A DNA stretch of 64,000 bases from Putridiphycobacter sp965230485 (GTDB lineage Bacteria > Bacteroidota > Bacteroidia > Flavobacteriales_D > Crocinitomicaceae): assembly GCA_965230485.1 (NCBI GenBank), contig CBDDLA010000001.1:1922001-1986000 (forward strand). Direction: 5' to 3'. Below the pieces are notes generated by a model, which saw only the letters and a program-made list of their open reading frames with translations, did no database searches and had not been told where the DNA came from. A program made the translations under genes and the position numbers. Below are positions 17,627 to 25,600 of this stretch, piece after piece. Position 1 is the stretch's first letter, and each line of letters begins with the position of its first letter.

Positions 17627-18736
17627 TTAATCTTTAACAACTTTAATTTTCATGCCTTCATACCCACCTGAAATAGGTTTGGTCACATATTGTGTGCCAT
17701 CAGCCAAACCATCAATCACTACCTTGTCAAGCGAAGCATAGAATATATGCACAGGTGTCACATGTAAAACGCTATCAGTAACGGTATAAATAAACTGATT
17801 ATTCACGAGTAGCGTCCTTGGAATTTCCATCATATTTTCAGCTGGCTTAGCATCAATCATGGCCTCTAAGTACTCCCCCTCTTTGAGGTCTTTTGCTGTG
17901 ACCTCCACAAAAATTTCAATGGTTTGAGTAGCACGGTCAATTTGTTCATTGATACGGGAAACAGTACCCGTATACTTCTGTGTATGCTCAATATTAGACA
18001 AGGCCACCTCCTTCCCAATCTTTAAGAAATTTTGTAGGTTCGCATTAACATTTAGGGCCAATTCAAATACATACGGTTTGATGAATTCTCCCAATTTTTG
18101 TCCAGGACTGACAAGCGCACCAGGGTTGATATTGGCTTCGACCAAAACGCCCGTATAAGGTGCCGAAATTTTATATTTCTTGAGCCTGGCCTCTAAATTT
18201 TTAATGTTATAGAAGGTGACGTAGATATTTTTACCAGTCAAATAACTGCTTTCTTTTTCAGAATCTACTTTTGGCAAAGGAGGCAATGCACTTTCAATAT
18301 CTATACTTTTTAAATATGATTGCCATTTTTCCAAGGCATTGGGATAATCGAACTGTATGTCTGGTAAAATACCAGTAATCAAACTTTTAAAAGCACTTCG
18401 TTGCGCTATCACATTGGCTCTGAACTCCTCACTATCAATACGAATTAAAGACTCTCCTCGGCTATACTTTTCACCTGCTTTAAAGCGCCTATTAGTTGGT
18501 AGAAAAATGCCCTGAACTTCAGAAAACAGGGTCATTCTATCACGTGCAGTAATACTACCGCTTGTTGTTATTGAAATGGGAACAGCTTCATTTTTAACCT
18601 CATCAACGTAGACCAATTTAACTGTTTTTTCTGTCTTTTTCTCAGGATCTTCTTTACCTGAAGAAATCGTTTTAAACCCAAACATGCCAAGCATTAAAAT
18701 GGCAATTCCAGATAGTGAAATAATCAATTTTCTCAT
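17627..18736 (-). CDS. RND efflux periplasmic adaptor subunit (membrane fusion protein)
   Basis: The protein has 369 residues. An N-terminal membrane anchor (LIISLSGIAILMLGMFGFK) is followed by the split lipoyl/hairpin domain (SGSITARDRMTLFSEVQGIF; APYTGVLVEANINPGALVSPGQKLGEF) and a beta-barrel/membrane-proximal C-terminus. It bridges the pump and TolC. Its start codon overlaps the upstream MarR stop by 4 nt. Confidence 0.92.
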   Translation of the reverse strand: MRKLIISLSGIAILMLGMFGFKTISSGKEDPEKKTEKTVKLVYVDEVKNEAVPISITTSGSITARDRMTLFSEVQGIFLPTNRRFKAGEKYSRGESLIRIDSEEFRANVIAQRSAFKSLITGILPDIQFDYPNALEKWQSYLKSIDIESALPPLPKVDSEKESSYLTGKNIYVTFYNIKNLEARLKKYKISAPYTGVLVEANINPGALVSPGQKLGEFIKPYVFELALNVNANLQNFLKIGKEVALSNIEHTQKYTGTVSRINEQIDRATQTIEIFVEVTAKDLKEGEYLEAMIDAKPAENMMEIPRTLLVNNQFIYTVTDSVLHVTPVHIFYASLDKVVIDGLADGTQYVTKPISGGYEGMKIKVVKD

Positions 18737-19200
18737 AATTTATCATTTAGCATAAAGCCGATTTCTTCTCCGGCAACGTTCTTTTGTATTTTTTTTAAGG
18801 TTTGAATCATGGTGGTTATCTCTTCTTTAGTCAGATCTGTCTCAATCAGCTTTGCCATGCCTAAGAAATGAGGTTTGGCTTGTTCAATCATTTGTGCACC
18901 TTTTTTAGTGAGATGAAGCTGATTCATTCTCTTATCGTTCTTTGATGGAATCCGCGCAATGTAGTTTTTCTTCTCTAAGGTATTAATAACCCTAGCTAAT
19001 GAAGACTTATTCTTGTTAGTAAAAAAAGCCAGTTCGCTCTGACAAATACCTGGCCTTTCTTGAACTGACTTAAGTAAAAGGAAATGCATTTTGCTTAAGT
19101 CAATGTTGTTTGCTTCCAGTGTTGATTCTATTTTATGTTCAATCAATTTCATGGTTTTACCAAGCCATGGTGCAATTGATTTTTCAAATTCCTTCAGCAT
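18733..19200 (-). CDS. MarR-family transcriptional regulator of the efflux operon
   Basis: The protein has 155 residues. A winged helix-turn-helix is evident: LKSVQERPGICQSELAFFTN, KSSLARVINTLEKKNYIARI, and the wing PSKNDKRMNQLHLTKKG with the conserved Asp-Lys-Arg. MarR proteins are ligand-responsive repressors that bind palindromes. This one heads the operon it probably represses, and a perfect palindrome covers its promoter. Confidence 0.93.
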   Translation of the reverse strand: MLKEFEKSIAPWLGKTMKLIEHKIESTLEANNIDLSKMHFLLLKSVQERPGICQSELAFFTNKNKSSLARVINTLEKKNYIARIPSKNDKRMNQLHLTKKGAQMIEQAKPHFLGMAKLIETDLTKEEITTMIQTLKKIQKNVAGEEIGFMLNDKL

Positions 19201-19215
19201 TTATCATTTTTTTGG

Positions 19216-19252
19216 CAAAACTAATTATAATTTTAGTTGCATGTGCAACTAA
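19216..19252 (-). promoter_or_regulatory. Efflux operon promoter with overlapping MarR operator palindrome
   Basis: A perfect 20-bp palindrome TTAGTTGCATGTGCAACTAA occupies 19233-19252. On the minus strand a -7 box TAGTTTTG (19223-19216) lies 15 nt upstream of the MarR start. The candidate -33 TTG (19248-19246) falls inside the palindrome, 22 nt away. Repressor binding here would block the promoter. Confidence 0.65.
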
Positions 19253-19329
19253 TTAGTGTAAAATTTCCTAAATAAAGTTAATTTATTATAAAACAATAAT
19301 TTAAATAAAATGAGTGAGAATTAAAAAAT

Positions 19330-19347
19330 CAGTTGCATGCTCAACTG
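19330..19347. promoter_or_regulatory. Second AGTTG-N6-CAACT operator-like site
   Basis: CAGTTGCATGCTCAACTG repeats the layout of the palindrome at 19233-19252 (AGTTGCATG, then CAACT at the same spacing), 78 bp further upstream of the MarR operon and directly after the DUF4249 stop codon. It is probably an auxiliary operator. Confidence 0.55.
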
Positions 19348-19348
19348 G

Positions 19349-20134
19349 TTAAGGTACAATATAGGTCAAAGTATCAGTTGTATACATCCCAAAGTAACCG
19401 ATTCCATTCTCTATATTAGTGACAAGATTAGCTGGCGCCGCACTAAATGCATTGGTACCACCACTGGTGCTGAATCGCGATTGAAAAAAATCATAATTCG
19501 CTCCATCCATCGAGATCATTTCAATTTTAACCACATCTCCACTGCCCACTTGATCTCTAAAAAAGCTAATGGTAAAATCAGATCCATTAAAGGCCAGGTC
19601 ATCCGTTAAATAGTACTGAAATCCAATCTCACCATTCACCCATATCTTGAATCGGTAAAAATTGGCTTCTAGTTCAGGATCGCTAAAGGTCAAATTCAAT
19701 AAAAGGTCAGTACCTTCTTCATTTGATAAGGGAGCTGCGCCCAATTTTTTAATGGAAGGAATAGAGAAAGACTGTGATGAGGCGGTTAGGGTATCACCTT
19801 CTATTATAATAGTTAAATCATAAAAATTATTCGGTTTGACCAGAAAATTAGGTGACGTATATCGACCAGGTTCGGATTCAGTAAATGTATACGTTATTCC
19901 ATTAAGATCAGTCACTTTAACTATAGCATTTGAAATGGTCTGAACTGAATTTTCTGCGTATAAATCATTCGACATAGATAGTTGCAAATAGGAGGTGTTT
20001 TCAAAATTCGTCCCCACCATTTCCACCACTATTTTCGTGTCACTTTCGTTAATATCAATATCGATCACTTTGGTACAAGAAATAGGGCTAATGGCTAAGC
20101 CAATTATAAAAAAAAATCGAATCATGTTTTTCAT
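19349..20134 (-). CDS. DUF4249 lipoprotein paired with TonB receptor
   Basis: The protein has 261 residues from the ATG at 20134, 4 nt after the receptor stop; the frame is open further upstream, but that part overlaps the receptor. The N-terminus MIRFFFIIGLAISPISC is a lipoprotein signal (lipobox SPISC). The next residues TKVIDIDINESDTKIVVE and the strand-rich body fit DUF4249, a Bacteroidota family almost always encoded beside a TonB-dependent receptor. It is probably a surface- or periplasm-facing lipoprotein assisting that receptor. Confidence 0.82.
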   Translation of the reverse strand: MKNMIRFFFIIGLAISPISCTKVIDIDINESDTKIVVEMVGTNFENTSYLQLSMSNDLYAENSVQTISNAIVKVTDLNGITYTFTESEPGRYTSPNFLVKPNNFYDLTIIIEGDTLTASSQSFSIPSIKKLGAAPLSNEEGTDLLLNLTFSDPELEANFYRFKIWVNGEIGFQYYLTDDLAFNGSDFTISFFRDQVGSGDVVKIEMISMDGANYDFFQSRFSTSGGTNAFSAAPANLVTNIENGIGYFGMYTTDTLTYIVP

Positions 20135-20138
20135 ATTA

Positions 20139-22496
20139 TTAAAATTTAAATTGGTAAGATACTGATGGGACAACTTTAAATAAAGCCGTTTGAATGGCTT
20201 CCGTTTGACCAGTTGAGGCATTTTCTTCAAAGCTGATGGAATAGGCATTTTCCCTTCCGTAAGCATTGTACACTGAAAAGTTCCAGCTAGACTCAAAGCG
20301 CTTTGGCACTCGCTTCTCCTTACCTGTATCAATATCCTTAATGGTTTTCATATTCTTATTGTTCAACGTTAAGCCTATGTCAAGACGGTGATAATCTGGC
20401 ATACGGTAAGCATTTCTTTCTGAATATAATTCAACAGACTCCCCTTCTATGAAATATTTCCCGCTCGGAAAGGTCACGGCATTCCCTGTATAATAAACCC
20501 AAGTAGCTGACAGGTTTATTCTGGGATTGATCTGGTACATCCCAACAATGGAAATATCGTGAGTCCTATCTTGTTTTGCATTGAACCATTCTCCGTTGTT
20601 AATCTGATCGATTTGCTTTTCCGTTTTTGAGAGGGTATATGTCACCCAACCTGTAAAAGCCCCACGTTTCTTTTTCAATAATAGTTCGACCCCATAAGCC
20701 CTGCCTATACCATATAATAGCTCTGACTCCACAGAAGGATTAAAGGTGACTTGAGCACCATCTCGATAATCAATTACATTTTGCATATCCTTATAGTATG
20801 TTTCTGCTGAAAATTCATAGGTATTATTTTTAAAGTTTTTGAAGTATCCTAAGCTATACTGGTCCGATATCTGGGGTCTGATATTATTGCTGGATGGAAC
20901 CCAAATGTCGGTGGGAGTAGAACTCGTAGAATTGGAGAGTAGGTGTAAGAACTGATAGGTTCTGGAATAAGACCCTTTTAAAGCGCTGGTTTCAGTTAAT
21001 TGAAAATTAGCAGAAACCCTTGGCGACAGACCATTGTAGCTGGTAACTGTTTCCCATTCATCATAAACTTGGCTATCAATAACATCTCCGAAAACATCAT
21101 AAGTAAACATTTCCCCAGGACCAAATTGTGTGAAATTTGAATACCGCAATCCATAAGTTAACGCTAATCGTTTCGATACCTTATGATCGTTCGATACATA
21201 TAAGGCTGATTCCAATGAATACCGATTATCAATCGTTTCGACATCCGTATCGCCCGACGTCTGAAACTCACCAGGCTTAATGGTATGATAGATGGCATTG
21301 CCGCCAAATTTTAAAGTATGGTTCGCATTTAAATAATATGAAAAGTCCTTTTTTAAATTCCAATCTTGAATAATGGAGCTGACTTCAAATGTATTGTCTT
21401 CTGCACCGGCTTCAATTCTGTAATCATAATTACTATAGATAAGTGAGGTATTCCCAAATAATTTATCGTTATAAATATGATTCCAGCGGATGGTACCAGT
21501 TGTATTGCCCCAATCAAAACCAAACTGATCATCAAAACCTAAAACGTCCCTGCCAAAATAACCTGATAGAAAAACACGGTCCTTTTCACCAAATTTATAA
21601 TTCGCCTTGGCATTTAAGTCATAAAAGTATAAGGTTGAATTTTGGATCACCTGATCATCTGAAAATCCTAAAAATAAATCCGCATACGTTCGCCGGCCAG
21701 AGATGATAAAAGCCCCTTTATCTTTAACAATGGGAGCTTCGACTGTCAGTTTGGAAGAAATTAAACCCAATCCACCACTCACTGACAAATCTTTGGCGTT
21801 CCCTTCTTTCATCCTGATATCCATTACCGAAGATAGGCGTCCACCATATTGAGCGGGTGCTGCGCCTTTATATAATTTCACATCCTTGAGGGCGTCAGAA
21901 TTGAACACTGAGAAAAAGCCTAATAAGTGTGAGGCATTGTATACCGGGGCATCATCTAGTAAAATCAAGTTTTGATCTGCCGCACCACCTCTCACAAAAA
22001 AACCAGCGTTACCCTCACCAGCTGATTTAACACCAGGCATTAGTTGCATGGTTTTCATCACGTCTTTTTCGCCAAATAAAACTGGAATATTGTCTATGTC
22101 TTTGATATTAATTTTATCGACACCCATCTCTGTAGACTTGATGTTATCATCCAATTTTTCTGCACTTACCTCCACAACATCTAATAATTCTGCTGTTGTT
22201 ACCATTTCAAGGTTAATCACTGTATCTTTTGCAAGAACTAGGTTAAGAATTTGACTTTTGAGTCCTGACGAACGATAAGTAATAGAGTAGTTTCCTTTAG
22301 GAACAGTGATGGAGTAAAATCCAAATACATTCGTTACACCTCCAACACCAGGTAATTCATTTACCAATATTTGAGCACCTATTAGATCGCCGCCATCTTC
22401 ACTACTTTTCAAAGTGCCACTAATGGTGAATTTTTCTTGTGCTAAACTGGTTGCACTCACTAAAAATAAAATTGCTAAAAGCCTTATACGTTCCAT
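20139..22496 (-). CDS. TonB-dependent receptor with carboxypeptidase-like regulatory domain
   Basis: The protein has 785 residues. A signal peptide (LVSATSLAQ) is followed by a CarboxypepD_reg-like domain (about 22-105), a plug domain (VMKTMQLMPGVKSAGEGNAG; FFVRGGAADQNLILLDDAPV) and a 22-strand barrel ending VPSVSYQFKF with the expected terminal aromatic. It imports or binds an unknown ligand at the outer membrane using TonB energy. It is in operon with the DUF4249 lipoprotein 4 nt downstream, and divergent (336 bp) from a LytS/LytTR pair that may regulate it (inference). Confidence 0.93.
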   Translation of the reverse strand: MERIRLLAILFLVSATSLAQEKFTISGTLKSSEDGGDLIGAQILVNELPGVGGVTNVFGFYSITVPKGNYSITYRSSGLKSQILNLVLAKDTVINLEMVTTAELLDVVEVSAEKLDDNIKSTEMGVDKINIKDIDNIPVLFGEKDVMKTMQLMPGVKSAGEGNAGFFVRGGAADQNLILLDDAPVYNASHLLGFFSVFNSDALKDVKLYKGAAPAQYGGRLSSVMDIRMKEGNAKDLSVSGGLGLISSKLTVEAPIVKDKGAFIISGRRTYADLFLGFSDDQVIQNSTLYFYDLNAKANYKFGEKDRVFLSGYFGRDVLGFDDQFGFDWGNTTGTIRWNHIYNDKLFGNTSLIYSNYDYRIEAGAEDNTFEVSSIIQDWNLKKDFSYYLNANHTLKFGGNAIYHTIKPGEFQTSGDTDVETIDNRYSLESALYVSNDHKVSKRLALTYGLRYSNFTQFGPGEMFTYDVFGDVIDSQVYDEWETVTSYNGLSPRVSANFQLTETSALKGSYSRTYQFLHLLSNSTSSTPTDIWVPSSNNIRPQISDQYSLGYFKNFKNNTYEFSAETYYKDMQNVIDYRDGAQVTFNPSVESELLYGIGRAYGVELLLKKKRGAFTGWVTYTLSKTEKQIDQINNGEWFNAKQDRTHDISIVGMYQINPRINLSATWVYYTGNAVTFPSGKYFIEGESVELYSERNAYRMPDYHRLDIGLTLNNKNMKTIKDIDTGKEKRVPKRFESSWNFSVYNAYGRENAYSISFEENASTGQTEAIQTALFKVVPSVSYQFKF

Positions 22497-22831
22497 AATC
22501 CATTAAATTATAGAACAAATATGAAGGCCTTTTTTGAGGCGAAAAATTAAAATCTACCAATCCCCTTATTTTCTCAATTAAATGGTATTTTGACTCAAAA
22601 TAGACATAAACGATAGGAGGCCTACGAAATAAGAATAGGCATGTTTTGCCAAATCAAAAAAGTACCTAGCTTTTATAAATCAGAATTTTACATAAAATTT
22701 TTCTGCTTTTACTGATTTAAAAATATGTTTAAACGACTACTTTGTTGAGTTTATTTGGGATTTAGTTGAGGAAATTCATATTTCTGAAGAAATGATTTTT
22801 GGAGTTCAGCCATAATAAATAGCTTTACACA
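22497..22831. other. Gene-free divergent region between TonB receptor and LytS kinase
   Basis: No ORF is credible in this 335-bp gap. It contains the inverted repeat TAAATCAG (22677-22684) / CTGATTTA (22713-22720) and, inside it, an A/T-rich second pair (CAGAATTTT / AAAATTTTTCTG) that could fold into one long hairpin. Both flanking genes must have their promoters here; only degenerate -7 boxes were found. Confidence 0.4.
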
Positions 22832-23857
22832 ATGATGTCTAGAACAACCAGAAATACCATAATCGGTTGGGGCCTTTACCTGACCCTCATCTCGGTTATT
22901 GCAATTAATGCAGCAGATCCTATCTTGATCGGAGCGAACGTCATGAGTGTTTACGTCTCTCAACTGATTATTTTCTATTTAAATTATCTAGTCTTGGCAC
23001 CCAAAATACTGGAACAAAAAAAGGTAGGTCGTTATTTAATTATTATTGTTGTCGCATTACTATTATTGGCCATAGCTAGTCTTTTTGTTCAAGAATTGAT
23101 TAAGGCAAATATCACTCCTATCATTACAGAACTCGACGTTGATTCATATAAATTTGGTCCAGCTTTTCGTTCTCTAATAACTAATACGGTGGCTATCATC
23201 ATCAGCAATTTAATTGTCAAATCAAATTTACTCAGCCAAACCAAGCAGGAAAAATTAGAATTAAAGAACAAGGTACTGGAAGCTGAAACCATGGCCTTAA
23301 AAGCACAAATCAATCCACATTTTTTATTTAATGCCCTCAACAATATTTATGCCTTGTCTCAAACCAATCCTGCCAAAACAGGTGACGCGGTTTTGCAATT
23401 ATCACACCTCTTGAGCTATATTACCTATGATGGTAATAAAAAATTAGTTAAGCTAGCAATGGAAATAGATTACATTAAGCATTTTGTAGAATTGCAATTT
23501 CTAAAGGATCATGATAATTCTAATATTACTGTACAATTGCCAACTAAGGTCCCAGACTTAGATATTGCACCCCTCCTACTGATTCCATTTATTGAAAATG
23601 CCTTTAAGCACAGCAATTTATTCGATAAGCAGCTGGGTTGGGTGAACATTCATTTAATCATAGAAGAAACCACCTTATTCCTCAATGTCTCTAACAGTGT
23701 AGGTGAAAAACCACAACACAAAGACAAAGTTGGTGGGATTGGCTTGGAAAATGTAAAGAAAAGGTTAGATTTATTATATAAAGGACATTATACATTAAAT
23801 ATTAGATCAGTTAACCAAATGTATGATGCCTCACTGAAAATTGATTTAATATCATGA
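22832..23857 (+). CDS. LytS-type sensor histidine kinase
   Basis: The protein has 341 residues. Four hydrophobic helices (about 10-27, 35-57, 68-90, 112-129) form the membrane sensor. The His_kinase domain has phosphoacceptor His163 in LKAQINPHFLFNALNNI. The ATPase part shows PLLLIPFIENAFKHS and GGIGLENVKKRLDLLY. This is the YehU/LytS architecture. The ATG at 22832 is followed at once by another at 22835; either may serve. Its stop overlaps the start of the LytTR regulator by 4 nt. Confidence 0.93.
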   Translation: MMSRTTRNTIIGWGLYLTLISVIAINAADPILIGANVMSVYVSQLIIFYLNYLVLAPKILEQKKVGRYLIIIVVALLLLAIASLFVQELIKANITPIITELDVDSYKFGPAFRSLITNTVAIIISNLIVKSNLLSQTKQEKLELKNKVLEAETMALKAQINPHFLFNALNNIYALSQTNPAKTGDAVLQLSHLLSYITYDGNKKLVKLAMEIDYIKHFVELQFLKDHDNSNITVQLPTKVPDLDIAPLLLIPFIENAFKHSNLFDKQLGWVNIHLIIEETTLFLNVSNSVGEKPQHKDKVGGIGLENVKKRLDLLYKGHYTLNIRSVNQMYDASLKIDLIS

Positions 23858-24546
23858 CATGCATTATAATTGATGATGAGCAGCTGGCGATTGATTTGAT
23901 AACATCCTACTTAGAAAAAATGGATGATATGACCTTGGTCAAAACATTCCAGGACTCTGTTGAAGCTCTTCGTTTTATCAAAGCCAACCCTGTCGATTTA
24001 ATTTTCACTGACATTCAAATGCCAGGCTTATTAGGCACAGAATTAGTGAAAGCCTTACCAATAAAACCCTGCATCATTTTTACAACGGCCTATCGAGATT
24101 ATGCCATTGAAGGGTTCGAACTAGAAGTAGTTGATTATTTGGTGAAACCTTTCTCTTTCGATCGCTTTTCAAAATCGATTGATAAAGTCAGACAGGTGCT
24201 ATTTTCTAGTCAAAAACTGGTAGAAGCCCCCCTATTTAAAAAAGACTATTTAACCATTAAGGCAGATCATAAACTCTACCGTGTCAAATACGATAGCATT
24301 AAATATATTGAAGGTATGCGCGAATACGTGTCATTTTACATTACTGACAAGCGTGTAACAGCCTTAATGTCACTCAAATCGTTAGAAGAGAGCTTGCCTC
24401 AGGAGCAGTTTATCCGTTGTCACCGCTCATTTATTGTTAACAAGCATTTGGTGGACATGCTTGACGGCAACCAATTAATCATTGATTCAAAAGCTATTCC
24501 GATTGGTTTATCTTATAAAGAAAATGTGATTTCCGCTATTTTTTAA
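23854..24546 (+). CDS. LytTR-family response regulator
   Basis: The protein has 230 residues. The receiver domain has an acidic pair at Asp7-Asp8 (IIIDDEQ), phosphoacceptor Asp53 in LIFTDIQMPGLLG and Lys in YLVKPFSFDRF. The LytTR DNA-binding domain (about 132-230) has YLTIKADHKLYRVKYDSIKY and FIRCHRSFIVN. It is the cognate partner of the upstream LytS kinase. Confidence 0.94.
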   Translation: MTCIIIDDEQLAIDLITSYLEKMDDMTLVKTFQDSVEALRFIKANPVDLIFTDIQMPGLLGTELVKALPIKPCIIFTTAYRDYAIEGFELEVVDYLVKPFSFDRFSKSIDKVRQVLFSSQKLVEAPLFKKDYLTIKADHKLYRVKYDSIKYIEGMREYVSFYITDKRVTALMSLKSLEESLPQEQFIRCHRSFIVNKHLVDMLDGNQLIIDSKAIPIGLSYKENVISAIF

Positions 24547-24579
24547 TGGGCACTTAATCTTCAATTCTAAGGTAGGGGG

Positions 24580-25533
24580 TTATATCTTTTGGAATTCGAA
24601 TTTAGGAAAGCCCCTTTCACCAGAATTTTCATCATGGAAATCAATAAAACGAAGTTTGTAATAAAATCCCTCTGTAGAGCTAATAATATAGGTCAATTCG
24701 TTAAAAATGGTATAAGTACCTCCGCTAAATACTTTCCAATCATATCCGATTGCATCTAAGTTGGAAGAAAAATCAGATAGCTCTACTTCATTGAAGGCTA
24801 AATTGGTGTAGTCTTTTGAATCATGCAAGTACGCCTGGACATCAGATCTATTCAAAAGTACACCAGATACCAGATAAGGTGTTTCAAATTCGTGGAAATA
24901 GAAAATATATTGTGTAAAGCAAATGTCCCAATCCGATTTAGGTGGTTCAACACTTACAACCGATTGATTTTTAATGGAAAAAAAGACAGCATTGTATGCT
25001 TCATCCTTATCAATAGTTATTTCTTTATATTGCGTATCAGCAAGCATGCCATAATGGAATGTAACGCTCGATTGATCGTTATTAATTAATTTAATTTTAC
25101 CGAAACCTTGTGGGGTACCAGGCTCATCATAACCAAAATCGATAATGTAAATTTCTTCATCATTCCAATCATGAAAAGCCGTTGAATCAGGGTGTCCTGT
25201 GCTTGATTCAAATACAAATTCTAAACCATCAATACTTGTAACATCTTCAAAGCTTGCTCCAGTTTTTCTGGCAACCGATACTGATTTTGACGTGTTGGTT
25301 AAGATAAGTGAATGATGATCTCCGCAGCCAAAGGCAATGTCCCAGTCTACTTTTTTAATGTCTTTCACAAAGCTATTGGTTTCCAAATCAAAGTAAATCT
25401 GGTTGGCATATGTAGACATTCCAACTGCCTGAGTGATGACGTCTCCACGATCTAACTTAGGGACAGGGATTTCATCTTTTTCACAAGATGAAAGGATTAA
25501 TAAGAACGAAGTAAAGATTAAAAATGGTTTCAT
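24580..25533 (-). CDS. HmuY-like haem-binding lipoprotein
   Basis: The protein has 317 residues with a lipoprotein signal (LLILSSC, Cys17). The sequence NQIYFDLETNSFV, KKVDWDIAFGCGD is the HmuY-family hallmark, and a second related half follows (NAVFFSIKNQSVVSVEPP, SDWDICFTQY). HmuY proteins are surface lipoproteins that bind haem and deliver it to a HmuR-type TonB receptor. Such a receptor lies directly upstream in the same orientation (67-nt gap). A second HmuY-like protein is encoded at 28412-29635. Confidence 0.85.
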   Translation of the reverse strand: MKPFLIFTSFLLILSSCEKDEIPVPKLDRGDVITQAVGMSTYANQIYFDLETNSFVKDIKKVDWDIAFGCGDHHSLILTNTSKSVSVARKTGASFEDVTSIDGLEFVFESSTGHPDSTAFHDWNDEEIYIIDFGYDEPGTPQGFGKIKLINNDQSSVTFHYGMLADTQYKEITIDKDEAYNAVFFSIKNQSVVSVEPPKSDWDICFTQYIFYFHEFETPYLVSGVLLNRSDVQAYLHDSKDYTNLAFNEVELSDFSSNLDAIGYDWKVFSGGTYTIFNELTYIISSTEGFYYKLRFIDFHDENSGERGFPKFEFQKI

Positions 25534-25600
25534 AAGTATGTTATTTCTTAATAGTTATTTATAGCCTTTTATGTCAAAAAAATAAGTATTCTCTTTAGCA

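Noticed and set aside
20135..20332. N-terminal extension of the DUF4249 gene
   Set aside because: The extra 66 residues overlap the TonB receptor and are not signal-like; the ATG at 20134 gives a good lipoprotein signal directly after the receptor stop.
22751..22963. 70-codon minus-strand ORF
   Set aside because: It overlaps the start of the LytS kinase antisense and has no family features.
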